Shown piece by piece: positions 1-9,443 of a stretch of 64,000 nt of DNA. Source of the stretch: Cetobacterium somerae. Its GTDB lineage: Bacteria > Fusobacteriota > Fusobacteriia > Fusobacteriales > Fusobacteriaceae. The stretch is taken from NCBI RefSeq assembly GCF_022430525.1, contig NZ_CP092520.1, forward strand, positions 248,001-312,000, read 5' to 3'. How positions within the stretch are numbered: the stretch's first letter is position 1; each line of letters starts with the position of its first letter. The notes under the pieces were generated by a model, which did no database searches, was not told the DNA's origin, and was given only the letters and a program-made list of their open reading frames with translations. The position numbers and the translations under genes are program-made.

Positions 1-356
1 GTAGTAGATCCAAATATAGTTAGAACTTCTAAAACTGATTTTTTATCTCCTTTATATTGGATGTATAAAACTTTTGTCAAAAATATCAATAAGATATATA
101 TAGCAAATCCCCAAATTAAAAGATTGATACCTTGCTCTAAACTATTTTTGTTGATATCTTGCATAAAAGAGTTAAAAGCTAAAGCTGGTAAAGATGCGGA
201 TAAGATAACATCACTTAATGTTTTAGATGTACCATCTTTTAAAACATTAGTTTTTCTAAGATAAAATCCAAAAAGAATGATTAAAACAGATGAAGATATA
301 GCACCAACAATACTATTATTCTTCAAAATACTTGAAATAATTTCACTGAAATTCAT
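1..356 (-). CDS. AEC family transporter (auxin efflux carrier/malate permease type), N-terminal part
   Basis: The reverse strand from 356 reads MNFSEIISSILKNNSIVGAI and onward with no stop to the window edge, so only about 118 N-terminal residues are present. Hydrophobic helices and the stretch GFYLRKTNVLKDGTSKTLSD followed by LPALAFNSFM fit the start of AEC carriers, inner-membrane secondary transporters of malate-like organic acids or other anions. An AGGAGGA ribosome binding site lies 361-367. The gene is divergent from a CitA/DcuS-type two-component system, which in other bacteria commonly controls a neighbouring organic-acid carrier. Substrate is inferred from context only. Family call is fairly sure. 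Confidence 0.75.
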   Translation of the reverse strand, partial: MNFSEIISSILKNNSIVGAISSSVLIILFGFYLRKTNVLKDGTSKTLSDVILSASLPALAFNSFMQDINKNSLEQGINLLIWGFAIYILLIFLTKVLYIQYKGDKKSVLEVLTIFGST

Positions 357-401
357 AAAATCCTCCTAAAATAAAATTTAACAATTAAGTACTCATTAAT
401 T

Positions 402-466
402 AATATAAGTCCTTTTGAAAAGATTTACAATTTTTTAAACTTTATAAATAGTTTTTTAACTTTTTT
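402..466 (-). promoter_or_regulatory. Promoter of the AEC carrier with upstream direct repeats
   Basis: On the minus strand TTGTAA (425-430) and TATATT (402-407) are separated by 17 bp and precede the carrier gene. Immediately upstream of the -35 box are two similar direct repeats, TTTTTTAAACTTT (431-443, plus-strand reading) and TTTTTTAACTTTT (452-464), 21 bp apart, two helical turns. Tandem sites next to a -35 box are typical of response-regulator activation. Assignment to the adjacent regulator is inference. Confidence 0.45.
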
Positions 467-496
467 AAGTAGAAAAAACTAAAATTGATAAAAAAA

Positions 497-527
497 TAGA
501 CAAAAAAGTTATCTAAATTTGTATAAT
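497..527 (+). promoter_or_regulatory. Putative promoter of the sensor kinase/response regulator operon
   Basis: TAGACA (497-502) and TATAAT (522-527) are separated by 19 bp, longer than ideal. The predicted start of transcription is near 534, leaving a leader of roughly 37 nt before the ATG at 571. No clear Shine-Dalgarno sequence is visible in that leader. Confidence 0.4.
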
Positions 528-570
528 AATTAATTGTACTAACTCTTTTTTATATGTTAATATAACAGTT

Positions 571-2124
571 ATGAAGAGATTAAATTTTAAAAATAAAATA
601 ATGATTTGGGTTTTAATAATAAATTTAATACCCCTGATTTTTTCATATGCAATATTTTTTAATGAAAAAATAAAAAATGATGAAAATAATATAACAAAAA
701 ATCTTTTGGAAGCAGCAAAAGTTGTTAGCAGTAGTAATGAAATAAGAAAAAATTTACAATTAAACTATAAAGGTGGTGAGATTGAAAAAAAAGTTGATTC
801 TCTAACAGATATTTTTAGAGATATAGATATTATTGTAGTTGCAAATATAGAAGGGATAAAATATTCTCATTTAGATAAAAAGCAGATTGGACAAAAATTT
901 GTAAATCCAGTCCAATGGAATGATATAAAAAGAGGTGAAGGATATTTTTCTAAAATGATGGGATCTATGGGGATTACCTTTAGACGATTTGAACCTATAT
1001 ATGATGTACAAAATAAAGAAGTTATAGGATTTGTAATGGTAGGGAAATATTATACTGCAATTTCAGATATGAAAAAAAATACTGTATTAATGTTATGCTT
1101 ACTATTTTTAGAAGCTTTTGGATTAGCTTTTATATTAGCAATAACTTTTGCAAATGGTGTTAGAAAAAGTTTATTTGGCTTAGATCCTGAGGAGATTGGA
1201 AGACTATATGTTGAGGAACGATTGATAATAGACAATTTAGAATCTGGTTTAATCGCTTTAAACACAAAAAATGAGATACTTAAAGTGAATAGTGTTTTTT
1301 CTAAAAAATATGGAAAGTTATCACCTAAATTAATTTTAGAAAAAGTAAGTATCTATTTAGAAAAAAAAGAAAATACTGCTCGAAATATAGAGGTTGTTAT
1401 TGATAATGAGTATTACTATGTAAAAATATTACCAATATATAATTTAACAGAGTACTACGGAACAATATTACTAATAAAGACAAAAGATGATGTAAGTAGG
1501 TATGCTAGAGAGATAACTGGAATAGATCAATTAGTTGATGGAATGAGAGCAAATATACATGAGTTTAAAAATAGGTTACATGTAATTTTAGGTCTTATAA
1601 ATCTGGAAAAAATAGATATGGCAAAAAAATATATTTTAGAGATACAGAACTTAAATGAATATGATTTTAAAAAATTTACAAAAATTAAGAATTCTTTTTT
1701 AAAAGCTATGTTATTGGGAAAAGATGCAATTTGCAAAGAGAGAAAAATACAGTTTATAGTTGATTCTCAATCAGAGGTTACAACTGAAAATAAAAGTCCT
1801 ATAATTGAAGATATAAGTACAATAATAGGTAATTTAATTGAAAATTCTATGGACTCATTTAAAGAATTTAATATTAAAGAAAAAATAATTAAAATAAAAA
1901 TTATAGAAACTGAAGATAACATTGAACTTGAAGTTTGGGATAATGGTGAACCGATTCCACAAGAATATTTTTCAAAAATATATGAAAGAGGTTTTTCAAC
2001 AAAAGGAGAGTTACGTGGTGTAGGATTAAGTATTGTAAAAAATAAAATAACATTATATAAGGGAACAATTGAATTTGAACAAAATGAACAATGGAAATTC
2101 TTTAAAGTAAAGGTGGTGAAGTAG
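571..2124 (+). CDS. Sensor histidine kinase, CitA/DcuS family
   Basis: Inner-membrane sensor kinase of 517 residues. One N-terminal membrane helix (about 10-28), an extracytoplasmic sensor domain (about 30-165), a second helix (about 170-195), a cytoplasmic PAS-like region (about 210-310), then the kinase. The H-box MRANIHEFKNRLHVILGLIN (His about 330) is the form typical of the citrate/C4-dicarboxylate kinases. The ATPase part shows NLIENSMDSF, DNGEPI and GVGLSIVKN. The response regulator follows with no gap. Likely senses an organic acid and controls the divergent AEC carrier (inference). The ATG at 571 has no good ribosome binding site and no alternative in-frame start is nearby. Confidence 0.85.
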   Translation: MKRLNFKNKIMIWVLIINLIPLIFSYAIFFNEKIKNDENNITKNLLEAAKVVSSSNEIRKNLQLNYKGGEIEKKVDSLTDIFRDIDIIVVANIEGIKYSHLDKKQIGQKFVNPVQWNDIKRGEGYFSKMMGSMGITFRRFEPIYDVQNKEVIGFVMVGKYYTAISDMKKNTVLMLCLLFLEAFGLAFILAITFANGVRKSLFGLDPEEIGRLYVEERLIIDNLESGLIALNTKNEILKVNSVFSKKYGKLSPKLILEKVSIYLEKKENTARNIEVVIDNEYYYVKILPIYNLTEYYGTILLIKTKDDVSRYAREITGIDQLVDGMRANIHEFKNRLHVILGLINLEKIDMAKKYILEIQNLNEYDFKKFTKIKNSFLKAMLLGKDAICKERKIQFIVDSQSEVTTENKSPIIEDISTIIGNLIENSMDSFKEFNIKEKIIKIKIIETEDNIELEVWDNGEPIPQEYFSKIYERGFSTKGELRGVGLSIVKNKITLYKGTIEFEQNEQWKFFKVKVVK

Positions 2125-2790
2125 TTGAAGAAAGTTTTAGTAGTAGAAGACGATCCAATGGTAGCTATGATAAATATGGAATACATATCAAAGATATCAC
2201 AGTTAGAAGTAGTTGGACATGCAGTGAATAAAGATGAAGTATTCGAATATCTAAAAAAGTTTAAAGTTGATTTAATTTTAATGGATATTTTTTTAGGTGG
2301 TGAGAGTGGATTAGAAATTTTAAAAGCTATTAGAGGAGAGGGATATACGGTTGATATTATCATGATTACATCTGCTAATGGCAGCGAAGAGATAAAAAAA
2401 GCTTTGTCTTTAGGCTGTTTAGATTATTTAATAAAACCATTTGATTTTGAAAGATTTAAATGTGCTATTAAAAAATTTCATGATAAAAATATGCTTTTTA
2501 ATGAAGAAAAAATAGGACAAGAAGATTTGGATAAACTAAACTTTATTAAAAAAGAAAATTTAGAAATTTTACCAAAGGGATTAAATGAAAAAACCTTAAA
2601 TGGGATAATGAATAAAATAGATAGTTTAGAGGGAAAAGAATTTAATATTAAAGAAATTTGTGAGTTAACAGAAATGAGTAATGTAACCATAAAAAAGTAT
2701 TTGGATTATTTAGAAAAAATAGATTATATAAAGGAAAATATAACTTATGGAAATATAGGTAGACCACAATATGTGTATAAAAAATTATAA
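2125..2790 (+). CDS. Response regulator, CitB/DcuR family
   Basis: Receiver domain at residues 1-120 with the acidic pair Asp9-Asp10, phospho-acceptor Asp54 (LILMDIFLGG), a Thr/Ser switch (MITSANG) and Lys in YLIKPFDF. A linker is followed by a C-terminal winged-helix region (about 165-221) with ICELTEMSNVTIKKYLDYLE. This is the organisation of citrate/dicarboxylate response regulators. It starts at a TTG directly after the kinase stop, with GGTGGTG just upstream, so the pair is translationally coupled. Its likely target is the carrier promoter at 402-466 (inference). Confidence 0.85.
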   Translation: MKKVLVVEDDPMVAMINMEYISKISQLEVVGHAVNKDEVFEYLKKFKVDLILMDIFLGGESGLEILKAIRGEGYTVDIIMITSANGSEEIKKALSLGCLDYLIKPFDFERFKCAIKKFHDKNMLFNEEKIGQEDLDKLNFIKKENLEILPKGLNEKTLNGIMNKIDSLEGKEFNIKEICELTEMSNVTIKKYLDYLEKIDYIKENITYGNIGRPQYVYKKL

Positions 2791-2795
2791 AATAA

Positions 2796-2826
2796 AAAAT
2801 GCCTAGCTAATTAGCTAGGCATTTTA
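2796..2826. terminator. Bidirectional intrinsic terminator
   Basis: Perfect 20-bp palindrome 2801-2820 (GCCTAGCTAA and its complement) flanked by an A-run on the left and a T-run on the right. It can terminate both the two-component operon (+) and the convergent RND pump operon (-). Confidence 0.9.
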
Positions 2827-2836
2827 TCTTATTATC

Positions 2837-5800
2837 TTATGACTGAGCATCTTTATTTTCAGTTGGTTTATTTTCTATTAAACGACTTTCATCATATTTA
2901 TAATCAGCAAAATCAATTTTATAGAAAAGTGCATAGATAACAGGAATAACTCCAAGAGCTAAAACAGTATCTGTTACTAAACCAAATATAAGAACAACTG
3001 CTACTGGTTGGAAAAGTGGACCTCCAAAGAAATATAGAGGCATTAAACCAACTAATGTTGTAGCAACTGTTAGAAAAATTGGTCTAAGTCTTGATTGACA
3101 ACCGAATACTACAGCATCCTGATCGCTACGACCAAGATCATCTTTTTCTATGGTCATTTTATCTACTAGGATAATAGCATGGTTAAGAACAACACCCGCT
3201 AGAGCAATAATACCAATCATTGCCATAAATCCTAAATCAGTATTAGTTAATAGTAATCCAATAGCAACTCCTAATATAGAAAGTGGAATAACAAGCATAA
3301 TAGTTAAACCTTTTCTCATAGAGTTAAACTGAGCAACAACTAGGAAGAACATTCCTAAAATTGCTATTGGAACTTGTGCAAATAAAGCTTCTTGGTTTTC
3401 ATCAGATGTTTGCATAATACCAGATGAATAATATTTTACATCAGGTCCCCACTCTTTAAGTTTTTCATCTAGCCAAGGCATAAACTTTTTATTAACTTCA
3501 AGAGGAGTAGTTGAATCTTTTATAGCTGCATCAATTTCAATAGAGTAAGCCATATTTCTAGTTGCAACTAAACTATCATAATATTCTAAAGATATTTTAG
3601 CAATTTGTTTTAAAGGAACAGCTTGTCCTTTTGAATTTACAAGTTCAATAGATTGGATTGAGTTTAAATCATCTTTATATTGATCAGTTCCTCTCAATAC
3701 TATTGGAATAACTGTACTTTGAGGCGGAGCATCAAAGTTTCTATAAACACTAGCGTTATATCCTTGTAGAACATATTGTAAATATGTTCCAATAGTATCA
3801 TTAGTAAATCCAGCCATTTGAGCTTTTTCAGTATCTACTTCGATAAATATTTTAGGAACCTCAATTCCCCAATCATCAGATACAGCATAAGTACCATCAA
3901 GAGATGTCAATTTAGATTTAACCTCTTCTGCTACCTTTTTTAAAAGTTTTATATCACGTGAAGCAAAAACATATCCTAAATCTTTAGCAAGAGAAACTCC
4001 ACTACCTAATCCTTTAGAAACGACATCTATATCAGGATATTTATTTATAAGATATTGATTAATTTCTTGGCTTAATTTTGGAATTAATCTGTAATCAGTT
4101 AGATTATACATAATATAAGCATATTCAGGGAGTTGTGTTTGTGGTGAATATCCTGTAGAGAATCTAGGTGCACCTCCACCTATAAATGACCCCCAACTTA
4201 AAACTCCAGCTTTATCATATGTTTTTGTAGTACCACCAGTTGTTATATAATCCCAAAGTCCAGGTGGAAGAGGTTCTTGAGGACCAGTACTATAATTTTT
4301 TTCAATAAATTTATTTAAATCTTCAACTACTGCTCTTGTATGGTCAACGTCAGTACCTTTAGGTAAAGTTATATACGTTGACATAACGGGGTCAGTTGAA
4401 CCAGGCATAAAGTTTGAAGGAGCAAGACCAAGTAGCCAAATACCAAAAATAAATGAAATTGCAGTTAAAACAATTGTAATTTTTTTATTTTTTAAAACTT
4501 TAATTAAAATCTCTCTATATAAAAGATATGGTTTGCTATTAAGATTTTGTTTTTCTCCAGGTTTTAATTTTATAAAGTCATAACATAATAAAGGTATAAA
4601 AGTTTGGTTAATTAACCATGAACTCATAAGTGCAAGCATAACAACGATAGTTAACGGTCCAACGTATTCTCCCATGTTTTGTTTATTTAGAATAATAGGG
4701 GAGAAAGCCATTATAGTTGTTAGAGAACTAACAAATAAAGGAATTGCTAGTGTTTTAGATGATTCTAAACAAGCATCCATTCTTGAATATCCTTCTTCTA
4801 ATAGAACCGTAATGTTCTCTGACATAACAACGGCATTATCAACAAGCATACCTAGTGCTATAATAAGTCCTGCAAGAGTGATTTGGTTAATTCCGTAATC
4901 GAACCAAAATAATCCAATAAGAGTAAAAGCTATTGATGTTGGAGTTAAGGCAGCAACGATTAATCCAGATCTAAGTCCTAAGAATACAAGCATTACTAAA
5001 ACTATTGTTGTAACAGCTTGAATCAAGTTAACAATAAATGCAGTAACATTTGTTTGAACTAAATCAGGAAGATAATAAATTTCTCCAACTTCAAGACCTA
5101 TCGGAAGAGAGTTTCTATATGTTTTTAATGTTTCTTGAATACCTTTTCCCATTAATAAAACATCTTCACCTGAACCTAATGATATCCCTAAAACAAGAGA
5201 TTTATTACCATTGAAATCAATAGAATAAGGCGACGGGTCTTGATAACCTTTGTAAATATTTGCAACTTCACTAAGATAGATGCTTGAATCTCCATTAGGA
5301 CTAGTTATAATTGTATCTTTAATATCTTCAATACTTTTAAAATTTCCACTAGGAGTAACTTTTAATCTATTTTCATCAATTACAATATTTCCACCTTTAA
5401 TAATAACGTTAGAACTATTTAAAGTATTTATAATATTTTGTAAAGTAAGCCCTGTTTGAGATAATAGTTTATTATCAATATCGATATATACAGTTTCATT
5501 TTGAATACCAGATATATCAATACTTCCAATTTGAGGTACATTAAATAATAAAACCTCTTTTAATTGATAAGCTGTTTCATAAAGTTCTTCATAGGTATAA
5601 CCATCTCCACCTATAGCAAGAAGAGTTCCATAAATATCTCCATAAAATGTATTTATTTGAGGAACTTGAACTCCTTGAGGAAGGTTTGGAACAACAAATG
5701 TATTTATTCTGTTTCTAAGCTCTGTCCATACTGGCTGAATATCTTTATATTCAGCTTTTATGTTTACATAAACATTCGATTGTCCATCTGTATTAGTAGA

Positions 5801-6043
5801 GTTAACATACCATAGTGAATCCATATTTTGTACTTGATCTGCAATTCTTTTACTAACTAAATCAGCCATTTGTTTGGCAGTAGCACCAGGCCAATTTGTT
5901 GTAATTAATGCGACTTTTATTGTAAATCCAGGATCTTGAGCTTTTTCTGATTTTTGGTAAGATAAATATCCACCAATAAGTAAAACTACTATTAAAAAAT
6001 AGGTTGTAACTTTATTTTTAATCGCTAGTTCGGTTAACTTCAT
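2837..6043 (-). CDS. RND efflux transporter, inner-membrane pump subunit (AcrB/MexB-like)
   Basis: 1068 residues, normal for RND pumps. Starts MKLTELAIKNKVTTYFLIVV (first membrane helix), then a large periplasmic domain, a helix block around 335-480, a short gap with helix 7 (about 520-540), a second periplasmic domain and a C-terminal helix block (about 870-1040). TM4 carries GMLVDNAVVMSEN, so the proton-relay position reads Asp-Asn rather than the Asp-Asp of AcrB, as in several RND branches. Third gene of a tolC-adaptor-pump operon: it begins 3 bp after the adaptor. It exports drugs, dyes, bile acids or metabolites using the proton gradient; substrate unknown. Confidence 0.9.
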   Translation of the reverse strand: MKLTELAIKNKVTTYFLIVVLLIGGYLSYQKSEKAQDPGFTIKVALITTNWPGATAKQMADLVSKRIADQVQNMDSLWYVNSTNTDGQSNVYVNIKAEYKDIQPVWTELRNRINTFVVPNLPQGVQVPQINTFYGDIYGTLLAIGGDGYTYEELYETAYQLKEVLLFNVPQIGSIDISGIQNETVYIDIDNKLLSQTGLTLQNIINTLNSSNVIIKGGNIVIDENRLKVTPSGNFKSIEDIKDTIITSPNGDSSIYLSEVANIYKGYQDPSPYSIDFNGNKSLVLGISLGSGEDVLLMGKGIQETLKTYRNSLPIGLEVGEIYYLPDLVQTNVTAFIVNLIQAVTTIVLVMLVFLGLRSGLIVAALTPTSIAFTLIGLFWFDYGINQITLAGLIIALGMLVDNAVVMSENITVLLEEGYSRMDACLESSKTLAIPLFVSSLTTIMAFSPIILNKQNMGEYVGPLTIVVMLALMSSWLINQTFIPLLCYDFIKLKPGEKQNLNSKPYLLYREILIKVLKNKKITIVLTAISFIFGIWLLGLAPSNFMPGSTDPVMSTYITLPKGTDVDHTRAVVEDLNKFIEKNYSTGPQEPLPPGLWDYITTGGTTKTYDKAGVLSWGSFIGGGAPRFSTGYSPQTQLPEYAYIMYNLTDYRLIPKLSQEINQYLINKYPDIDVVSKGLGSGVSLAKDLGYVFASRDIKLLKKVAEEVKSKLTSLDGTYAVSDDWGIEVPKIFIEVDTEKAQMAGFTNDTIGTYLQYVLQGYNASVYRNFDAPPQSTVIPIVLRGTDQYKDDLNSIQSIELVNSKGQAVPLKQIAKISLEYYDSLVATRNMAYSIEIDAAIKDSTTPLEVNKKFMPWLDEKLKEWGPDVKYYSSGIMQTSDENQEALFAQVPIAILGMFFLVVAQFNSMRKGLTIMLVIPLSILGVAIGLLLTNTDLGFMAMIGIIALAGVVLNHAIILVDKMTIEKDDLGRSDQDAVVFGCQSRLRPIFLTVATTLVGLMPLYFFGGPLFQPVAVVLIFGLVTDTVLALGVIPVIYALFYKIDFADYKYDESRLIENKPTENKDAQS

Positions 6044-6045
6044 GA

Positions 6046-7134
6046 TTATTCAGCTCCTTTTAAAAGAGAAACTTTCTGATCTTCTAAAAGTACGCTACTT
6101 CCTTTTGTAACAACATAATCTCCATTGTTTAATCCAGTTACAATTTCTGTTCCAACTTCAGTAGTAGCTCCAAGTGTTACAACTTGTTTTTTTGCAATTC
6201 CAATATTATTTTCAAGATTTGTAACAACATAAACATATTTTTCACCATTAGGTGCAGTTAAAATAGCAGTTAATGGAACTGCAATAACTTGGTTACTATT
6301 ACTAGTAGTAACAATAACTTTTGCTGTCATTCCAACTTTAACGGTATCTAGAGGATCAACTATTTTAGCTTTAACAGGATAAGTTCCTCCATATCCAACA
6401 GAAAGAGTACCAATATTTGTAATTGTTCCTTTAATTTTTAGATTATTAAGGGATGTTATTTCAATGTCAACTTCTTCACCTAATTGTAAATCACCAACAA
6501 CAGATTGAGATACATTGAATTCTACATAACGTTCACCAAAAGTATTTAGTACAAAAACTACAGTATTAGAAGAAACATTTTGATTTACTTCACTTTTTAC
6601 TTGCCCAATTGTTCCATCACTTGGAGCTGTTAACATAGTATAACTAAGATTAACTTTAGCTAGATTAACTGCATCTTCTAAAGCTTTAACAGAAGATATT
6701 GCAGATTTGTAGTTAGCTGTAGCACTATCATATGAAGCTTTTGAAATACTATTTTCTAAATACAAAGCCTCTGATCTTTTAAAATTAGCTGTAGATTCAG
6801 CTAAGTTAGCATTTCCTTTATCTAAGTTTGAAACTGCTTGCTGATAATTTAATTGATATTCAATTGGATCAAGTGTTGCCAAGATTTGTCCTTGTTTAAC
6901 AGTATCTCCTAATTGTGCAATTCTGTTATTAATAGTTCCTGAAACTCTAAAGCTAAGATTAGATAGAGCTTCGGTATTAACTGTTCCAGAATATGTTCTT
7001 TTAACATCATATTCTTTTTTCTCAACTTTTTCATAAACTACAGATTTTATATCTCCTGTGTTTTCTTTTGTTTTGTCTTTACCACATGCTAATAATAAAA
7101 TTAGAATAGTAGCTGCTAAAAATTTATTTTTCAT
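6046..7134 (-). CDS. RND efflux periplasmic adaptor (membrane fusion protein), lipoprotein
   Basis: 362 residues. The N-terminus MKNKFLAATILILLLACGK is a lipoprotein signal with lipobox LLAC, so the protein is probably lipid-anchored and periplasmic. It has the HlyD/AcrA order: a barrel/lipoyl half, a coiled-coil hairpin (about 95-165, with regular alanine-rich repeats), the second lipoyl half (LTAPSDGTIGQVKSEVNQNV), then beta-barrel and membrane-proximal domains. It bridges the RND pump encoded just downstream and the TolC-like channel just upstream. Start ATG 7134 has AGGAGG nearby. Confidence 0.9.
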   Translation of the reverse strand: MKNKFLAATILILLLACGKDKTKENTGDIKSVVYEKVEKKEYDVKRTYSGTVNTEALSNLSFRVSGTINNRIAQLGDTVKQGQILATLDPIEYQLNYQQAVSNLDKGNANLAESTANFKRSEALYLENSISKASYDSATANYKSAISSVKALEDAVNLAKVNLSYTMLTAPSDGTIGQVKSEVNQNVSSNTVVFVLNTFGERYVEFNVSQSVVGDLQLGEEVDIEITSLNNLKIKGTITNIGTLSVGYGGTYPVKAKIVDPLDTVKVGMTAKVIVTTSNSNQVIAVPLTAILTAPNGEKYVYVVTNLENNIGIAKKQVVTLGATTEVGTEIVTGLNNGDYVVTKGSSVLLEDQKVSLLKGAE

Positions 7135-7146
7135 AATTTATCCCTC

Positions 7147-9327
7147 CTAATTATCTAACTCTTGTTGAAGTTTAAGCAGTAAAACTTTTCTTTCAGACGG
7201 TTCCATAGTAAGAGAAGACTTACCATAAAGGTATTCAAGTTTTAGCGTAGAGTTAATCAGATTAAAGTTTTCAATTACATGATTTAATTCTTGACTCAAA
7301 GTATTATTTTGAGCAGATAGGAAATCAGTTAGTGTAGTTGTTCCTTCTGTGTATAGGTTAGTTACGATATCTAAATTTTTCTTAGCTACATCTGAAGATA
7401 TTTTAGTTGTATAACTTTGTACAAAATTAGTTAAAAGATTTGTATATGTTTGTAAAACCTCTTGAGCTAATTGATTTTGAGATGAAAGCTTATTAAACTC
7501 AAGTGCTTTTAATTCACTTTTTATAGCTTGACCATTATAGTAAATTTCTCCTCCACTTATAAGTGGTAAACTAACATTGATTCCAGCTTGCCAATATTCA
7601 TCTGGAAAATCTCCATTTGAATTTTTACCCCAAGGTGTTACTACATTATTTTTGTAATAATTTCCAGAAGCAGTTATTGTAGGTATAAATCTTTCTCTAT
7701 TGTTTGATGTAAGTTCTCTTTCTTTACTTTTTATAGTATTATCAAGTTGTTTTAAAGAATTAGAATTCGTAAGAGCTCCATTTACTAAAAAGCTTTCTAT
7801 TTTTTTAGATTTTTCAGAACCAAATGTAAAGTTTTTACCTAAATTTTCACTTAATAAAAAGTATGGAGCAAGTTCATCAAGAGTTTCATAAGTATATGTG
7901 TTTCCCTCTGGATAATTTAAAAGGTTATTCAAGTAGATTTCTTGAGAACGAATTTCTCCTTTAACACTAGAAATATCCGAAAGAGCTCCGGCAACATTTG
8001 ATTGTAATCTATATACGTCTTGTAGTCCACCAGCACCAACATTATAATTAATTTTTGCAACATTTAAAGTTTCTCTTAAAAGATCATAGTTACTTGCTTG
8101 AATAGCTAATTGAGCTTTTAATTGAAGAATATTAACATATGTAGAAGCTACATAATATATAGTAGCTAATTTTTGTTGCTCAAATGCTTTTCTATTAGAA
8201 TCTAATGATAACTTATCAATATAAACACTAGCATTGATTTGATCACTAAATATAACTTGTGAAAGTTGTAAATAAGAAGCCACACTATTTGTAGGATATC
8301 CTTGTTTAAAATTAGGAGATCTATCATCTAGAGCTGAATAATCTGCATTAGCTGATAACTGCGGTAGACGCTTAGAATTAGTAACTTTAACATTATAGTA
8401 ACTAGTCATAATATTTTGTCTAACTTGAAGAAGGTCTAAGTTAGAATTAAGAGCTCTATTTACAGCATTTTTAAGTGTTAATTTTGGATTTGCCATTTCT
8501 GGAGTATTAACTTGTGATAAATCCTGAAGGAAAATAAGATTAGGATAAATATCAATTTTTGTTGCTACTTCAGAATTTAGGTATATATCTTTGATTGGAG
8601 CATTAACTTCAACTATTGTACTCATATCTTTTTTAGTTTTAAAAAACATATAATTTAAAGAAGCTGCTCTTAATCTTTTTCTAAACTCTTTATTTAGATT
8701 TAACCCAGAATATGCATATGGCTTTAATTCTTCGTTAAAATCAATAAGAAATGAAGGGACTTTTTTATCAATCGCATTTAACAAGTTTTCTTTTGTAGAT
8801 TTAAGAACATTAACTTTTATTCCAGGAACATTAGTACTTTGAGCAAGTTTTTTTAAATTGCTTGAATTCATATTAGAGATAAGTACATCAACTTCTGTAA
8901 CACCAGTCAATTCTTTAAAAGGCATCAGATAATTATTTAAATCAAGATTACTGTAAATATAGTTTAAATTTTTAGGAGTATTATTTCCTTTATCTCCAAA
9001 CCCTAGAGGCATAGAGTAAAATTTATTTTGTTGTAAATTAGATATATTTTCCAATGGTGCACAAGTTAATATAAAAACTCCATCAATTTTAGGATTTTTA
9101 TTTAATTTATTTATACCATCTTGAATATTATGATTTGTCAGATAAAATTTTTCTGTTATTTTTGGAGAAAAATTTGTACCTGCAAAATTTTTATTTAATT
9201 CATCTTTAAGAATTTCTAAAGCGGTCTCTGAACATTGCGAATGGTTTTCTAAAATAACTCCAACATCAAGAGTTTTTGCGAATAAAGAAAAATTGAAAAT
9301 AAAAAGTAAAAAAAGTATTTTTCCCAT
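7147..9327 (-). CDS. TolC-family outer-membrane channel with extra N-terminal alpha/beta domain
   Basis: 726 residues, against roughly 430-490 for ordinary TolC proteins. A signal peptide (about 1-18) is followed by about 260 residues of alternating beta-alpha character (for example TLDVGVILENHSQCSETALE and IDGVFILTC) that are not part of the TolC fold. This stretch resembles periplasmic solute-binding (ABC_sub_bind-like) domains by pattern only. The TolC half begins near residue 280 with LTLKNAVNRALNSN and shows the usual two OEP repeats to the end. First gene of the pump operon, with a strong GGGAGGG ribosome binding site. The channel call is sure; the N-terminal domain assignment is tentative. 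Confidence 0.85.
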   Translation of the reverse strand: MGKILFLLFIFNFSLFAKTLDVGVILENHSQCSETALEILKDELNKNFAGTNFSPKITEKFYLTNHNIQDGINKLNKNPKIDGVFILTCAPLENISNLQQNKFYSMPLGFGDKGNNTPKNLNYIYSNLDLNNYLMPFKELTGVTEVDVLISNMNSSNLKKLAQSTNVPGIKVNVLKSTKENLLNAIDKKVPSFLIDFNEELKPYAYSGLNLNKEFRKRLRAASLNYMFFKTKKDMSTIVEVNAPIKDIYLNSEVATKIDIYPNLIFLQDLSQVNTPEMANPKLTLKNAVNRALNSNLDLLQVRQNIMTSYYNVKVTNSKRLPQLSANADYSALDDRSPNFKQGYPTNSVASYLQLSQVIFSDQINASVYIDKLSLDSNRKAFEQQKLATIYYVASTYVNILQLKAQLAIQASNYDLLRETLNVAKINYNVGAGGLQDVYRLQSNVAGALSDISSVKGEIRSQEIYLNNLLNYPEGNTYTYETLDELAPYFLLSENLGKNFTFGSEKSKKIESFLVNGALTNSNSLKQLDNTIKSKERELTSNNRERFIPTITASGNYYKNNVVTPWGKNSNGDFPDEYWQAGINVSLPLISGGEIYYNGQAIKSELKALEFNKLSSQNQLAQEVLQTYTNLLTNFVQSYTTKISSDVAKKNLDIVTNLYTEGTTTLTDFLSAQNNTLSQELNHVIENFNLINSTLKLEYLYGKSSLTMEPSERKVLLLKLQQELDN

Positions 9328-9403
9328 AAGGACCCTCCCTTAAAAAATTAATTGTATCATTATCATATTCTGTTAAAAGTAAAAAAATCCTTTTGAAAAT
9401 AAA

Positions 9404-9429
9404 AAAAGAAGTATAAAAATACTTCTTTT
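9404..9429 (-). terminator. Intrinsic terminator after the M3 peptidase gene
   Basis: Inverted repeat AAAGAAGTAT with its complement, 6-nt loop or less, followed on the minus strand by TTTTTTTATTTT. It lies directly downstream of the peptidase stop and upstream of the pump operon. Confidence 0.75.
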
Positions 9430-9443
9430 AGACCTATAATATA

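Noticed and set aside
61-264. Open frame of 67 codons on the plus strand
   Set aside because: It lies opposite the AEC carrier, which has a ribosome binding site and clear membrane-protein sequence. The plus-strand frame has neither.
1767-2363. 198-codon minus-strand open frame opposite the kinase
   Set aside because: No ribosome binding site, composition of a reverse-strand shadow, and it spans the boundary of two well-supported plus-strand genes.
9366-9390. Fur-like GATAATGAT sequence upstream of the pump operon
   Set aside because: Only one and a half hexamers match in a very A/T-rich region; too weak to claim iron control.
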